Below are positions 1-5,540 of a stretch of 5,695 nt of DNA, piece by piece. The notes beneath the pieces were generated by a model. That model saw nothing but the letters and a program-made list of their open reading frames with translations, was not told where the DNA came from and made no database searches. The first letter of the stretch is position 1; every line of letters starts with the position of its first letter. Position numbers and translations under genes: made by a program. The DNA is from Paracoccaceae bacterium (GTDB lineage Bacteria > Pseudomonadota > Alphaproteobacteria > Rhodobacterales > Rhodobacteraceae). The stretch spans positions 1 to 5,695 of the forward strand of contig JALVEX010000023.1 of NCBI GenBank assembly GCA_027030435.1, read 5' to 3'.

Positions 1-1005
1 CAGAAGGTGGTGGACCGCATGATCGAGGTGGCCCGCAAGGGCGGCGGCTATCTCACCTATGAATGGCCAAAGCCCTCCACCGGCAAGCCGGAGAAGATGG
101 TGAGCTACGTGATCGGCCTGCAGGACTGGCGCTGGGCGGTGGGCACGGGCGTGTTCATAGATGACGTGCTCGCCACCGTCGCCGCCGAGCGCGCCGAGGT
201 GGAAGAGCGCGTGCGCCGCACCTTCCTCTATATCGGCGCGATCACCATGGCGGCGCTCCTGCTGGTATTCCTCTCCGGCCTCTTCATCACCCTGCGCGAG
301 CGCCGCCTTGCCGATGCCAAGCTGATGGCGCTGACGCAGAGGATCGTCGATACCCAGGAGGAGGAGCGCTCGCGGGTGGCGCGCGAACTGCACGATGGCA
401 TCAGCCAGATCCTCGTGGGGGTGCGCTATGCGCTCGAGCTGGCCCAACGCCGCCTGAAGGCGGGCGACGGGCGCGCCGGCGAGAGCCTCGCGCGGGGCAT
501 AGAGCATCTGAAGGGCGCGATCCGCGAGGTGCGCCGCATCAGCCACGCGCTGCGCCCCGGCGTGCTCGATGATCTGGGCCTCGGGCCCGCGCTTCAGACC
601 CTCACCGAGGATTTCCAGCGCCGCACCGGGATCCGCTGCACGCTGCAGACGGTCGTCTTCCGCAACCGCCTGGACGAAGAAGCCCGCATCGCCCTTTACC
701 GCATCGCCCAGGAGGCGCTCACCAATATCGAGCGCCACTCCGGCGCCAGCGAGGTGAAGATCGAGCTTTACGGCCACAAGCGCGGCGCCACCCTGCGCAT
801 CAGCGACAACGGCCGCGGGTTCGAGGCCGGGGCGCATGGTCAGGGCAGCGGCAACGGGCTCGGCCTGCGCAACATGCAGGAGCGCATCGAACAGATCGGC
901 GGCACCTTGCGCGTGCTCTCCAGCCGCTCGGGGCTGGTGATCGAGGCCACGGTGCCGCTCTCCCACATGCTGCCGCCCGAGGAAATCGGAAAGGAAAGCG
1001 CATGA
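1..1005 (+). CDS. Cache-domain sensor histidine kinase, HisKA_3 type (5' partial)
   Basis: This is the C-terminal part of a membrane sensor kinase that would autophosphorylate on histidine and pass the phosphate to the regulator encoded next. The frame is open from base 1, so the true start lies upstream. Numbering from base 1, residues about 1-60 are the end of a periplasmic Cache domain of the sCache_2 kind (YEWPKP, then a WAVGTGVFIDDV-like strand). Residues 75-98 form one hydrophobic membrane segment. The HisKA_3 dimerisation helix follows, with the phospho-acceptor His131 in the ELHDG motif preceded by EEERSRVAR. HATPase_c shows the N box (Asn242 in EALTNIERHS), the G1 box DNGRG from Asp269 and the G2 box GNGLGLRNM from Gly284. 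The layout matches NarX/DegS-like kinases. A small organic acid is a possible ligand, judging only from what related Cache domains bind. The stop overlaps the next start as ATGA, so the pair is cotranscribed. Confidence 0.95.
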   Translation, partial: QKVVDRMIEVARKGGGYLTYEWPKPSTGKPEKMVSYVIGLQDWRWAVGTGVFIDDVLATVAAERAEVEERVRRTFLYIGAITMAALLLVFLSGLFITLRERRLADAKLMALTQRIVDTQEEERSRVARELHDGISQILVGVRYALELAQRRLKAGDGRAGESLARGIEHLKGAIREVRRISHALRPGVLDDLGLGPALQTLTEDFQRRTGIRCTLQTVVFRNRLDEEARIALYRIAQEALTNIERHSGASEVKIELYGHKRGATLRISDNGRGFEAGAHGQGSGNGLGLRNMQERIEQIGGTLRVLSSRSGLVIEATVPLSHMLPPEEIGKESA

Positions 1006-1703
1006 GCGAAAACACGGCCGGGGCACGAAAGCCCGTCACCATCGCCCCCGTCACCATCGCCATCGTCGACGATCACCCGATGGTCGCCGAAGGGATCGAG
1101 GCGATCCTCGAAACCTACGAGGATATCCGCGTCGTCGCCACCCTGTGCAACGGCGAGGCGATCATTGCGCAGATCGAGAGCCTCGCGCCCGATGTGGTGC
1201 TTCTCGATCTCAACATGCCTGGGATGAACGGCCTCACCGTCACCGAGATCCTGTTGGAGCGCCGCCCCGAAACCCGCATCCTCGTGCTCACCATGCACGA
1301 CAACGCCGAATACGTGAACACCGCCCTTTCCCACGGCGCCATGGGCTACATCCTGAAGGACGTGCCCACCGAGGAGATCCGGCGCGCCATCGATACGGTG
1401 ATGGCCGGCGAGCGCTATCTCTGCTCCGGCTCGCGCGCGGCGCTCGAGGAGGCCCCCTCGCGCCTCACCACGAAGGACGGCCGCGAGCCCCTCACCTCGC
1501 GCGAACAGACCGTGCTGCTGCAACTCGCCCAGGGCAAATCCAACAAGCAGGTGGCGGGTGAGCTCGAGATCTCCGTGCGCACGGTGGAAACCCACAGGAA
1601 GAACATAAAGCGCAAGCTCGGCATCTCCTCCACCGCCGGCCTCACCCGCTACGCGCTCGAACACGGCGTGCTTCAGGGCACCGGAAAGGGCGGGCTGGAT
1701 TAG
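1002..1703 (+). CDS. Two-component response regulator, NarL/FixJ family
   Basis: This 233-residue cytoplasmic protein is the likely phosphorylation target of the preceding kinase and a DNA-binding transcription regulator. The receiver domain spans residues about 17-130 and keeps the expected residues: acidic pair Asp23-Asp24, phospho-acceptor Asp69 in LLDLNMPG, the threonine in VLTMHD near residue 97, and Lys119 in GYILKD. After a linker, residues about 163-226 form a LuxR/GerE helix-turn-helix (PLTSREQTVLLQLAQGKSNK, recognition helix SVRTVETHRKNIKRKL). The length is usual for the family. The ATG was chosen because it overlaps the kinase stop and has a purine-rich AAGGAAAG about four bases upstream. 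The first 15 residues extend slightly ahead of the receiver fold. HisKA_3 kinases normally pair with this regulator class, which supports the partnership. Its target genes are not visible here. Confidence 0.96.
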   Translation: MSENTAGARKPVTIAPVTIAIVDDHPMVAEGIEAILETYEDIRVVATLCNGEAIIAQIESLAPDVVLLDLNMPGMNGLTVTEILLERRPETRILVLTMHDNAEYVNTALSHGAMGYILKDVPTEEIRRAIDTVMAGERYLCSGSRAALEEAPSRLTTKDGREPLTSREQTVLLQLAQGKSNKQVAGELEISVRTVETHRKNIKRKLGISSTAGLTRYALEHGVLQGTGKGGLD

Positions 1704-1706
1704 GTC

Positions 1707-1720
1707 CGCGCCCTGGCGCG
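1707..1720 (+). terminator. GC-rich hairpin just after the response regulator stop
   Basis: CGCGCC and GGCGCG are complementary arms separated by only two bases, starting four bases after the stop codon. The tight loop would force opening of at least the innermost pair. No T-run follows, so it is not a textbook intrinsic terminator. It may stabilise the 3' end or act with the larger palindrome downstream. Confidence 0.3.
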
Positions 1721-1756
1721 TGTCATGCCTGATCGAGCTTGCCCCACCACGGGTGC

Positions 1757-1776
1757 GCAGAGGCCCGGGCCTCTGC
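1757..1776. terminator. Perfect 20-bp palindrome between convergent genes
   Basis: The arm GCAGAGGCCC is followed directly by its exact reverse complement, centred between 1766 and 1767. As RNA from either strand it would fold into an 8-bp stem with a CCGG loop. It lies in the 102-base gap between the response regulator stop and the ATPase stop, where a bidirectional terminator is expected. Neither side has a U-tract. A dyad-symmetric protein binding site is the alternative. Confidence 0.5.
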
Positions 1777-1805
1777 CTCAGGCTGGCGCCACGGGCGGGA
1801 GACGC

Positions 1806-2672
1806 TCACTGACGGTTGATCGAAATCCCGTGCCGCCCGGCGAGATCGAGGAAGAACTGCCAGGCCACCCGCCCCGAGCGGCTGCCCCGCGTGGCCTGCC
1901 ATTCGATCGCCTCGGCGCGCAGGGTTTCATCGTCGATCGAAAGGCCGTAAGCCGCGCAATAGCCCCGGATCATCGCCAGATATTCATCCTGGCTGCAGGG
2001 GTGGAAGCCCAGCCAGAGCCCGAAGCGATCGGAAAGCGAAACCTTCTCCTCCACCGCCTCGGAAGGGCTGATGGCGGTGGAGCGTTCGTTTTCGATCATG
2101 TCGCGCGGCATCAGGTGGCGGCGGTTGGAGGTGGCGTAGAACAGCACGTTTTCGGGCCGCCCCTCGATGCCGCCATCGAGCACCGCCTTCAGGGATTTGT
2201 AATGCTCGTCGTCATGGCTGAAGGAGAGATCGTCGCAAAACAGCAGGAAGCGATGCGCGGGCGCATCTCGCAGAAGCGCGAGCAGGCGCCCCACCGAGGG
2301 CAGATCCTCGCGTTGCAGCTCCACGAGCTTCAGCGCCTCCCCCTCCTGCACCAGCGCGCCATGCACCGCCTTCACCAGCGAGGATTTTCCCATCCCGCGC
2401 GCGCCCCAAAGAAGCGCGTTGTTGGCAGGCAGGCCGTGGGCGAAGCGGCGGGTGTTGTCAAGGAGCGTATCGCGCGCCCGGTCGATACCGAGGAGGAGCG
2501 CCAGATCCACCCGGTTCACCGCATCCACCGGCAGGAGGCGATCGGGATCCGCGTGCCAGATCCAGGCATCGGCGGCGGTGAAATCGGGCGCGCGGGCGGG
2601 CGCGGGGCTGAGGCGCTCGAGCGCGGCGGCGATGCGTTCAAGCGGATCGGGCGCGCCATCGCCGGGGCTCAT
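1806..2672 (-). CDS. DUF815-family AAA+ ATPase encoded after tatC
   Basis: This 288-residue protein is a predicted cytoplasmic P-loop ATPase of the DUF815 group; its substrate is unknown. Visible features are a Walker A motif GARGMGKSS (residues 90-98), a Walker B strand LLFCDD (143-148), a sensor-1-like TSN (181-183), LSDRFGL with Arg216 as a possible arginine finger, and a C-terminal SGRVAWQF with Arg268 in the sensor-2 position. I see no membrane segment or signal peptide. The start ATG overlaps the tatC stop as ATGA, and GCGGAG lies about seven bases upstream, so translation is probably coupled to tatC. As I recall, this ATPase often follows tatC in Rhodobacterales, which hints at a role connected with export or the envelope, but nothing in the protein shows that. 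The family call is firm on motifs; the function is open. Confidence 0.88.
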   Translation of the reverse strand: MSPGDGAPDPLERIAAALERLSPAPARAPDFTAADAWIWHADPDRLLPVDAVNRVDLALLLGIDRARDTLLDNTRRFAHGLPANNALLWGARGMGKSSLVKAVHGALVQEGEALKLVELQREDLPSVGRLLALLRDAPAHRFLLFCDDLSFSHDDEHYKSLKAVLDGGIEGRPENVLFYATSNRRHLMPRDMIENERSTAISPSEAVEEKVSLSDRFGLWLGFHPCSQDEYLAMIRGYCAAYGLSIDDETLRAEAIEWQATRGSRSGRVAWQFFLDLAGRHGISINRQ

Positions 2673-3583
2673 GCGCTCGCTCCGCTTTCGCCCTCGCCAT
2701 TGCCGCCCTCTTCCTCGTCGTCCTCGTCGAAATCGTCATCCTCGAACCACAGCCCCTCGGCGCGCAGCCGCTCCTCGCGCCGCTTCTCCACCCCGCGCAC
2801 CAGCCAGATCGAGATCTCGTAGAGCCCGTACACCACGGAAAACAGGATAAGCTGGGTGATCACGTCGGGGGGCGTGACGATGGCGGCCAGCACCAGGATC
2901 GCCACCACCGCATATTTGCGCACCGCCGCCAGGCCGCGCGCAGAGACAAGCCCCGCCTTGCCCATGAGCGTCAGGAGCACCGGCAGCTGGAAGCAGAGCC
3001 CGAAGGCGACGATGAACTTGGTGGTGAGCGCCAGATATTCGGCCACCGAGCCCTGAAAGGTGATGCCGACCTTGGCGAGATCGTTTGCGCCTTCCGCCGC
3101 TGCGGAAGGATCTGCAAGCCCCGTCTGCTGGAAGCCGAGGAAGAAATTGAACGCCAGCGGGATCACCACATAGAAGGCGAAGGCCGCGCCGAGCAGGAAC
3201 ATCACCGGCGAGGCTATCAGGAAGGGCAGGAAGGCGTTCTTCTCCTGACGATAAAGCCCCGGCGCCACGAAGCGCCACATCTGATAGGCGATATAGGGAA
3301 AGGAAAGGACGAGCCCGCCCAGAAGCGAGATGCGGATGGCGACGAAGAAGCCCTCCTGCAGCTTGATCAGGATCAGGCCGCAATCCTGCCCGCGCTCGGT
3401 GAGCGCGCCACATATGGGCTGGGTGAGGAAATTGAAGATCGGATTCCAGAAGCTGAAGGCGATGACCATGCCGATCAGGAAGGCGATCACCGATTTGATC
3501 AGCCGCGAGCGCAGCTCCTTGAGATGCTCGATCAGCGGCGCGGCGCTGTCTTCGATTTCCGAAGTGTCGGTTTCAGTGCTCAT
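2669..3583 (-). CDS. tatC: Sec-independent protein translocase subunit TatC
   Basis: TatC is the multispanning inner-membrane core that, with TatB, recognises twin-arginine signal peptides and recruits TatA. The cytoplasmic N-terminus carries the family motif HLKELRSRL (residues 20-28, Glu23 in the conserved glutamate position). The first cytoplasmic loop carries FPYIAYQMWRFVAPGLY followed by RQEK, with Glu114 matching the signal-peptide-binding glutamate known from E. coli TatC. Six hydrophobic segments can be traced. At 304 residues it is longer than E. coli TatC (about 258). The extra length is partly an Ala/Gly-rich periplasmic stretch near residues 155-175 and mainly a very acidic cytoplasmic tail, in which 11 of residues 281-292 are Asp or Glu. 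The start was chosen by family alignment; GGTGATC, matching the extended anti-Shine-Dalgarno complement, lies just upstream. It begins 33 bases after tatB. Confidence 0.97.
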   Translation of the reverse strand: MSTETDTSEIEDSAAPLIEHLKELRSRLIKSVIAFLIGMVIAFSFWNPIFNFLTQPICGALTERGQDCGLILIKLQEGFFVAIRISLLGGLVLSFPYIAYQMWRFVAPGLYRQEKNAFLPFLIASPVMFLLGAAFAFYVVIPLAFNFFLGFQQTGLADPSAAAEGANDLAKVGITFQGSVAEYLALTTKFIVAFGLCFQLPVLLTLMGKAGLVSARGLAAVRKYAVVAILVLAAIVTPPDVITQLILFSVVYGLYEISIWLVRGVEKRREERLRAEGLWFEDDDFDEDDEEEGGNGEGESGASA

Positions 3584-3616
3584 CTGCGATCACCCGCTTC
3601 ACCTGATCATGCCGGA

Positions 3617-4189
3617 TCATTCGCCGCTCTTGCCGCCCGCGCCCGCTGCCGGCTTTTTAGCAGCCGTTTTCCTTGCCGCCGTCTTTTTCGGGGCAGGCTT
3701 TTTCGCGGCGGGCTTTTTCTTCGCCGCAGGCTTTGCCGCCTTGCTGCCCGCGCCCCCCGCCGCTTCCGGCGATGCAGCGGCCTCGGCGGCCTCTGCCGCC
3801 TTGCGCTCGGTGGCGCTTTTCGCGGTTGCCGCCCGGATCTTCTCGGCCACTTCCGCCCGCTCCGGGCTCAGTTCTTCGGTCTTCACCGTCTTCCTGGCCG
3901 CAGCCGAGGCGGACGGATCCCATTCCTCGAACTTGCTCGCCGCTTCCTCGAGCTTGTCGAGGCCGAGCGATTTTGCCGAGGTGGCCTTCTTCAGATCGGC
4001 CGTGACCTCGTCAACTCCGCTTTCCTTCGCCGCCTCGTTCATGGCGCTCTGGAATTCGCGCGCCATCGCCTTGGCGCGCGCCACGAAGCGGCCGAGCGTG
4101 TGAAACATGCGCGGCAGATCCTCGGGGCCGATCACGATCAGCGCCACGATGCCGATCAGGAGAAGCTCGGTCCAGCCGATGTCAAACAT
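3617..4189 (-). CDS. tatB: Sec-independent protein translocase subunit TatB
   Basis: TatB is the single-span partner of TatC in the twin-arginine signal receptor. The N-terminus MFDIGWTELLLIGIVALIVI is the family signature, with Glu8 in the membrane helix. Gly21-Pro22 marks the hinge, and the amphipathic helix LPRMFHTLGRFVARAKAMAR follows on the cytoplasmic face. Residues about 45-140 are a charged, helical cytoplasmic region. Residues about 149-187 are a histone-H1-like Ala/Lys/Pro tail with 13 lysines in repeated AAKKP-type units. At 190 residues it is slightly longer than E. coli TatB (171). The start is fixed by the conserved N-terminus, although the ribosome site is weak (GGATGA upstream). 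It lies 41 bases after tatA and 33 before tatC. MFDIG and the long tail separate it from TatA. Confidence 0.97.
   Translation of the reverse strand: MFDIGWTELLLIGIVALIVIGPEDLPRMFHTLGRFVARAKAMAREFQSAMNEAAKESGVDEVTADLKKATSAKSLGLDKLEEAASKFEEWDPSASAAARKTVKTEELSPERAEVAEKIRAATAKSATERKAAEAAEAAASPEAAGGAGSKAAKPAAKKKPAAKKPAPKKTAARKTAAKKPAAGAGGKSGE
3626..3745 (-). repeat. Ala/Lys/Pro-rich repeat tract in the tatB 3' end
   Basis: About 40 codons encode imperfect iterations of short units such as PAAKK, PAPKK and TAAKK. On the plus strand this appears as repeated CTTTTT-like blocks alternating with GCCGCC-like blocks. The tract encodes the basic TatB tail. Such low-complexity repeats tend to vary in length between relatives. 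Confidence 0.75.
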
Positions 4190-4230
4190 GATATGTCATC
4201 CGGGAAGGCGGACGCGGCCGAGCCGGCGGC

Positions 4231-4449
4231 TCAGGCCTCGTCCTTTGCTTTTTCCTCTTCCGGCGTCACGTCACGCGCGGCGGCGGCCTTGTCCTCGATT
4301 TCCTGCTTGCCCTCGGCGATCCCCTTCTTGAAGGAGGAAATCCCCTTGCCGACCTCTCCCATCAGCGAGGAGATCTTGCCGCGCCCGAAGAGCACCAGCA
4401 CCACGATCGCGATCAGAAGAAGGCCCGGAAGGCCGATGTTGTTGAGCAT
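4231..4449 (-). CDS. tatA: Sec-independent protein translocase subunit TatA
   Basis: TatA is the small membrane protein that oligomerises on the TatBC complex to let folded substrates cross. The 72 residues begin MLNNIGLPG. A hydrophobic helix follows (residues about 8-20, LLLIAIVVLVLF), then the hinge FGRGKI and the amphipathic helix LMGEVGKGISSFKKGI. The tail is short and charged, ending EEEKAKDEA. The length is usual for alphaproteobacterial TatA; E. coli has 89. The frame is open upstream to 4602, but that extension is rejected: TatA proteins begin just before the helix, and AAGGGAG lies seven bases before this ATG. It is the first gene of the tatABC-ATPase operon and sits divergent to the WYL regulator gene. 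The FGRGKI hinge and missing hinge proline mark it as TatA rather than TatB. Confidence 0.96.
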   Translation of the reverse strand: MLNNIGLPGLLLIAIVVLVLFGRGKISSLMGEVGKGISSFKKGIAEGKQEIEDKAAAARDVTPEEEKAKDEA

Positions 4450-4456
4450 GTCGCTT

Positions 4457-4463
4457 CTCCCTT
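4457..4463 (-). promoter_or_regulatory. Ribosome binding site of tatA
   Basis: On the minus strand AAGGGAG lies seven bases upstream of the ATG at 4449. It decides the start against the longer open frame. A small hairpin (GGCGG/CCGCC, 4469-4484) sits just ahead of it in the probable leader. Confidence 0.75.
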
Positions 4464-4505
4464 GCCTGGGCGGCCCGATCCGCCGCCCGCATGAATACCC
4501 CCTCG

Positions 4506-4533
4506 TATCTATGGCTTTCGCCAGCCGGATCAA
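4506..4533 (-). promoter_or_regulatory. Weak candidate promoter for the tat operon
   Basis: On the minus strand TTGATC (4533-4528) is separated by 16 bases from TAGATA (4511-4506). The -35 matches four of six consensus bases and the -10 matches three. It would give a leader of about 50 bases. The position ahead of tatA is right, but the match is poor and other promoters are possible. Confidence 0.25.
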
Positions 4534-4564
4534 AGCCCCAAATCGATCACGATCCGGGCTTTTT
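4532..4564 (+). terminator. Terminator-like hairpin between divergent genes
   Basis: AAAGCCC (4532-4538) pairs with GGGCTTT (4556-4562), followed by two more T. Inside the 17-base interval, ATCG and CGAT can pair around ATCA, lengthening the stem. Read on the plus strand it resembles an intrinsic terminator with a short T-run. No plus-strand gene ends here, so it would stop stray antisense transcription heading for the WYL gene. On the minus strand it precedes tatA, where it could insulate the operon. Confidence 0.4.
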
Positions 4565-4596
4565 GCCGCGTTCCGGCGCTTTTGATGCCAGCAAAG

Positions 4597-4642
4597 TGTC
4601 AACTGACAGGATAATGGCAGTTTATCCCTGACTTCCTGACAG
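4597..4642. promoter_or_regulatory. Operator-like cluster upstream of the WYL regulator
   Basis: The region contains the dyad TGTCA-AC-TGACA (4597-4608). Directly after it are the arms GGATAA (4609-4614) and TTATCC (4622-4627) around a seven-base spacer. CTGACAG occurs at 4603 and 4636, 33 bases apart, and a further CTGAC starts at 4628. Site clusters beside the start of a transcription regulator gene often serve autoregulation. The assignment to this WYL protein is inferred from position only. Confidence 0.4.
4610..4615 (+). promoter_or_regulatory. Possible -10 hexamer for the WYL regulator gene
   Basis: GATAAT matches five of six bases of the TATAAT consensus and lies inside the dyad cluster, about 70 bases before the start codon. 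I see no good -35 at 16-18 bases upstream, so an activator may be needed or the true promoter lies elsewhere. The overlap with operator-like repeats would suit repression. Confidence 0.3.
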
Positions 4643-4683
4643 AATCATGGATACTCGCCTCAGCCATCCACAAGGGATTCGCA

Positions 4684-5373
4684 ATGCGCCGCAGCGACCG
4701 CCTCTACGAACTGATCGCCATCCTGCGCGATGGCCGGCTGCACCGGGCGCAGGATCTCGCCGCGCGCCTCGGGGTATCGGTGCGCACCATCTACCGCGAC
4801 ATGGAAACCCTGGCCGCCTCGGGCGTGCCGGTGGAGGGAGCGCGCGGCGTGGGCTACAGGGTGACGGCGGCGATCACCCTGCCGCCGCTCAATCTCACCA
4901 TGATCGAACTGGAGGCGCTGCATCTGGGGATGCAGGTGGTGGGCGAGGCGGGCGACGAAGAGTTGAAGGCCGCCGCGCGGAGCCTTTCGGCCAAGATCGA
5001 TGCGGTGCTGCCCGAGGAGAGCCGTGCGCCCGGCGCGGGCTGGGGCTTTGCCACCTACCCCTTTGCCGATGCGGCGAAGGGCTTTCGCCACATGCCGATG
5101 ATCCGCCGCGCCATCCGCTCGCGCCAGAAGATGCGCATCCGCTATCCCGACACGGCCGGAGACGAAACCACCCGCCTCATCCGCCCGCTGAAGCTCGATT
5201 ACTGGGGGCGGGTGTGGACGGTGACCTGCTGGTGCGAGATGCACGGCGATTTCCGCCTCCTCAGGGTGGACAGGATCAGCGAGGCCGCGCTCGCCCCGGA
5301 GCTTTTCGTGGACGAACCGGGCAAGACCTACGCCGATTACCTGGCGCGCGGGAGCGCGGGCGGGGAGAGATGA
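4684..5373 (+). CDS. HTH and WYL domain transcriptional regulator, YafY-like
   Basis: This 229-residue protein is a predicted cytoplasmic DNA-binding regulator with a ligand- or nucleic-acid-sensing WYL domain. Residues about 4-60 form a winged helix of the HTH_11 type (RLYELIAILRDGRLHRAQDL, then LGVSVRTIYRDMETLAASGV and the wing GVGYRV). A linker region follows (residues about 66-135). The WYL domain occupies about 136-210 and includes IRYPD, RPLKLDYWGRVW and FRLLRVDRI. The name-giving tripeptide reads WTV (178-180); as I recall, WTL/WTV is common in the YafY subgroup, so this need not mean loss of function. The length is typical. AAGGGA lies eight bases upstream of the ATG. The gene stands divergent from tatA. 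WYL regulators often control an adjacent gene or themselves, and the repeats at 4597-4642 are candidate sites. The target is unknown. Confidence 0.93.
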   Translation: MRRSDRLYELIAILRDGRLHRAQDLAARLGVSVRTIYRDMETLAASGVPVEGARGVGYRVTAAITLPPLNLTMIELEALHLGMQVVGEAGDEELKAAARSLSAKIDAVLPEESRAPGAGWGFATYPFADAAKGFRHMPMIRRAIRSRQKMRIRYPDTAGDETTRLIRPLKLDYWGRVWTVTCWCEMHGDFRLLRVDRISEAALAPELFVDEPGKTYADYLARGSAGGER

Positions 5374-5540
5374 TGGGCCTGTTTGCATTCGAGAAACCCG
5401 CCCTTGCCGGTGTGCCTTGGGGGCTGACGCCCGGAAAGGCCGGCGGAAATCCTTGCCAGATGAATTCGCCGCGCTATCATCTACCGGAAAGGGGTGGCCG
5501 GGTAATGGTATATGGCGGGTTTGGCGAAGAGCGTGGCTGA
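5370..5540 (+). CDS. Doubtful 56-residue ORF overlapping the WYL regulator stop
   Basis: An ATG overlaps the regulator stop codon as ATGA and has GGGGAGAG directly upstream, the arrangement of coupled genes elsewhere in this window. The predicted protein (MMGLFAFEKPALAGVPWGLT at its start) has no membrane segment, signal peptide or motif I recognise. Its third codon positions are clearly less G/C-rich than those of the real genes, and its end runs into the inverted-repeat element. A chance ORF is more likely than a small protein gene. Confidence 0.18.
   Translation: MMGLFAFEKPALAGVPWGLTPGKAGGNPCQMNSPRYHLPERGGRVMVYGGFGEERG

Noticed and set aside
840..1664. A 274-codon minus-strand open frame opposite the kinase end and the response regulator.
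   Set aside because: The plus-strand genes have complete catalytic and phosphorylation motifs. The reverse frame is a codon-bias shadow rich in Gly, Asp and His.
1725..2822. A long plus-strand open frame opposite the DUF815 ATPase and the tatC end.
   Set aside because: It is antisense to two motif-bearing genes, rich in Arg, Pro and His as expected for a shadow frame in GC-rich DNA, and has no recognisable domain.
3330..4585. Long plus-strand open frames opposite tatC, tatB and tatA.
   Set aside because: Their hydrophobic or Arg-rich runs mirror the repetitive Ala/Lys codons of tatB on the other strand.
4450..4602. An N-terminal extension of TatA by 51 codons to an ATG at 4602.
   Set aside because: TatA begins directly before its membrane helix. 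The extension is Arg-rich without family resemblance, and a good ribosome site precedes the ATG at 4449.
4597..4602. A perfect TTGACA -35 hexamer on the minus strand, directed toward tatA.
   Set aside because: No -10-like sequence lies 15-19 bases downstream, and the hexamer is part of the TGTCA dyad, which explains it better.
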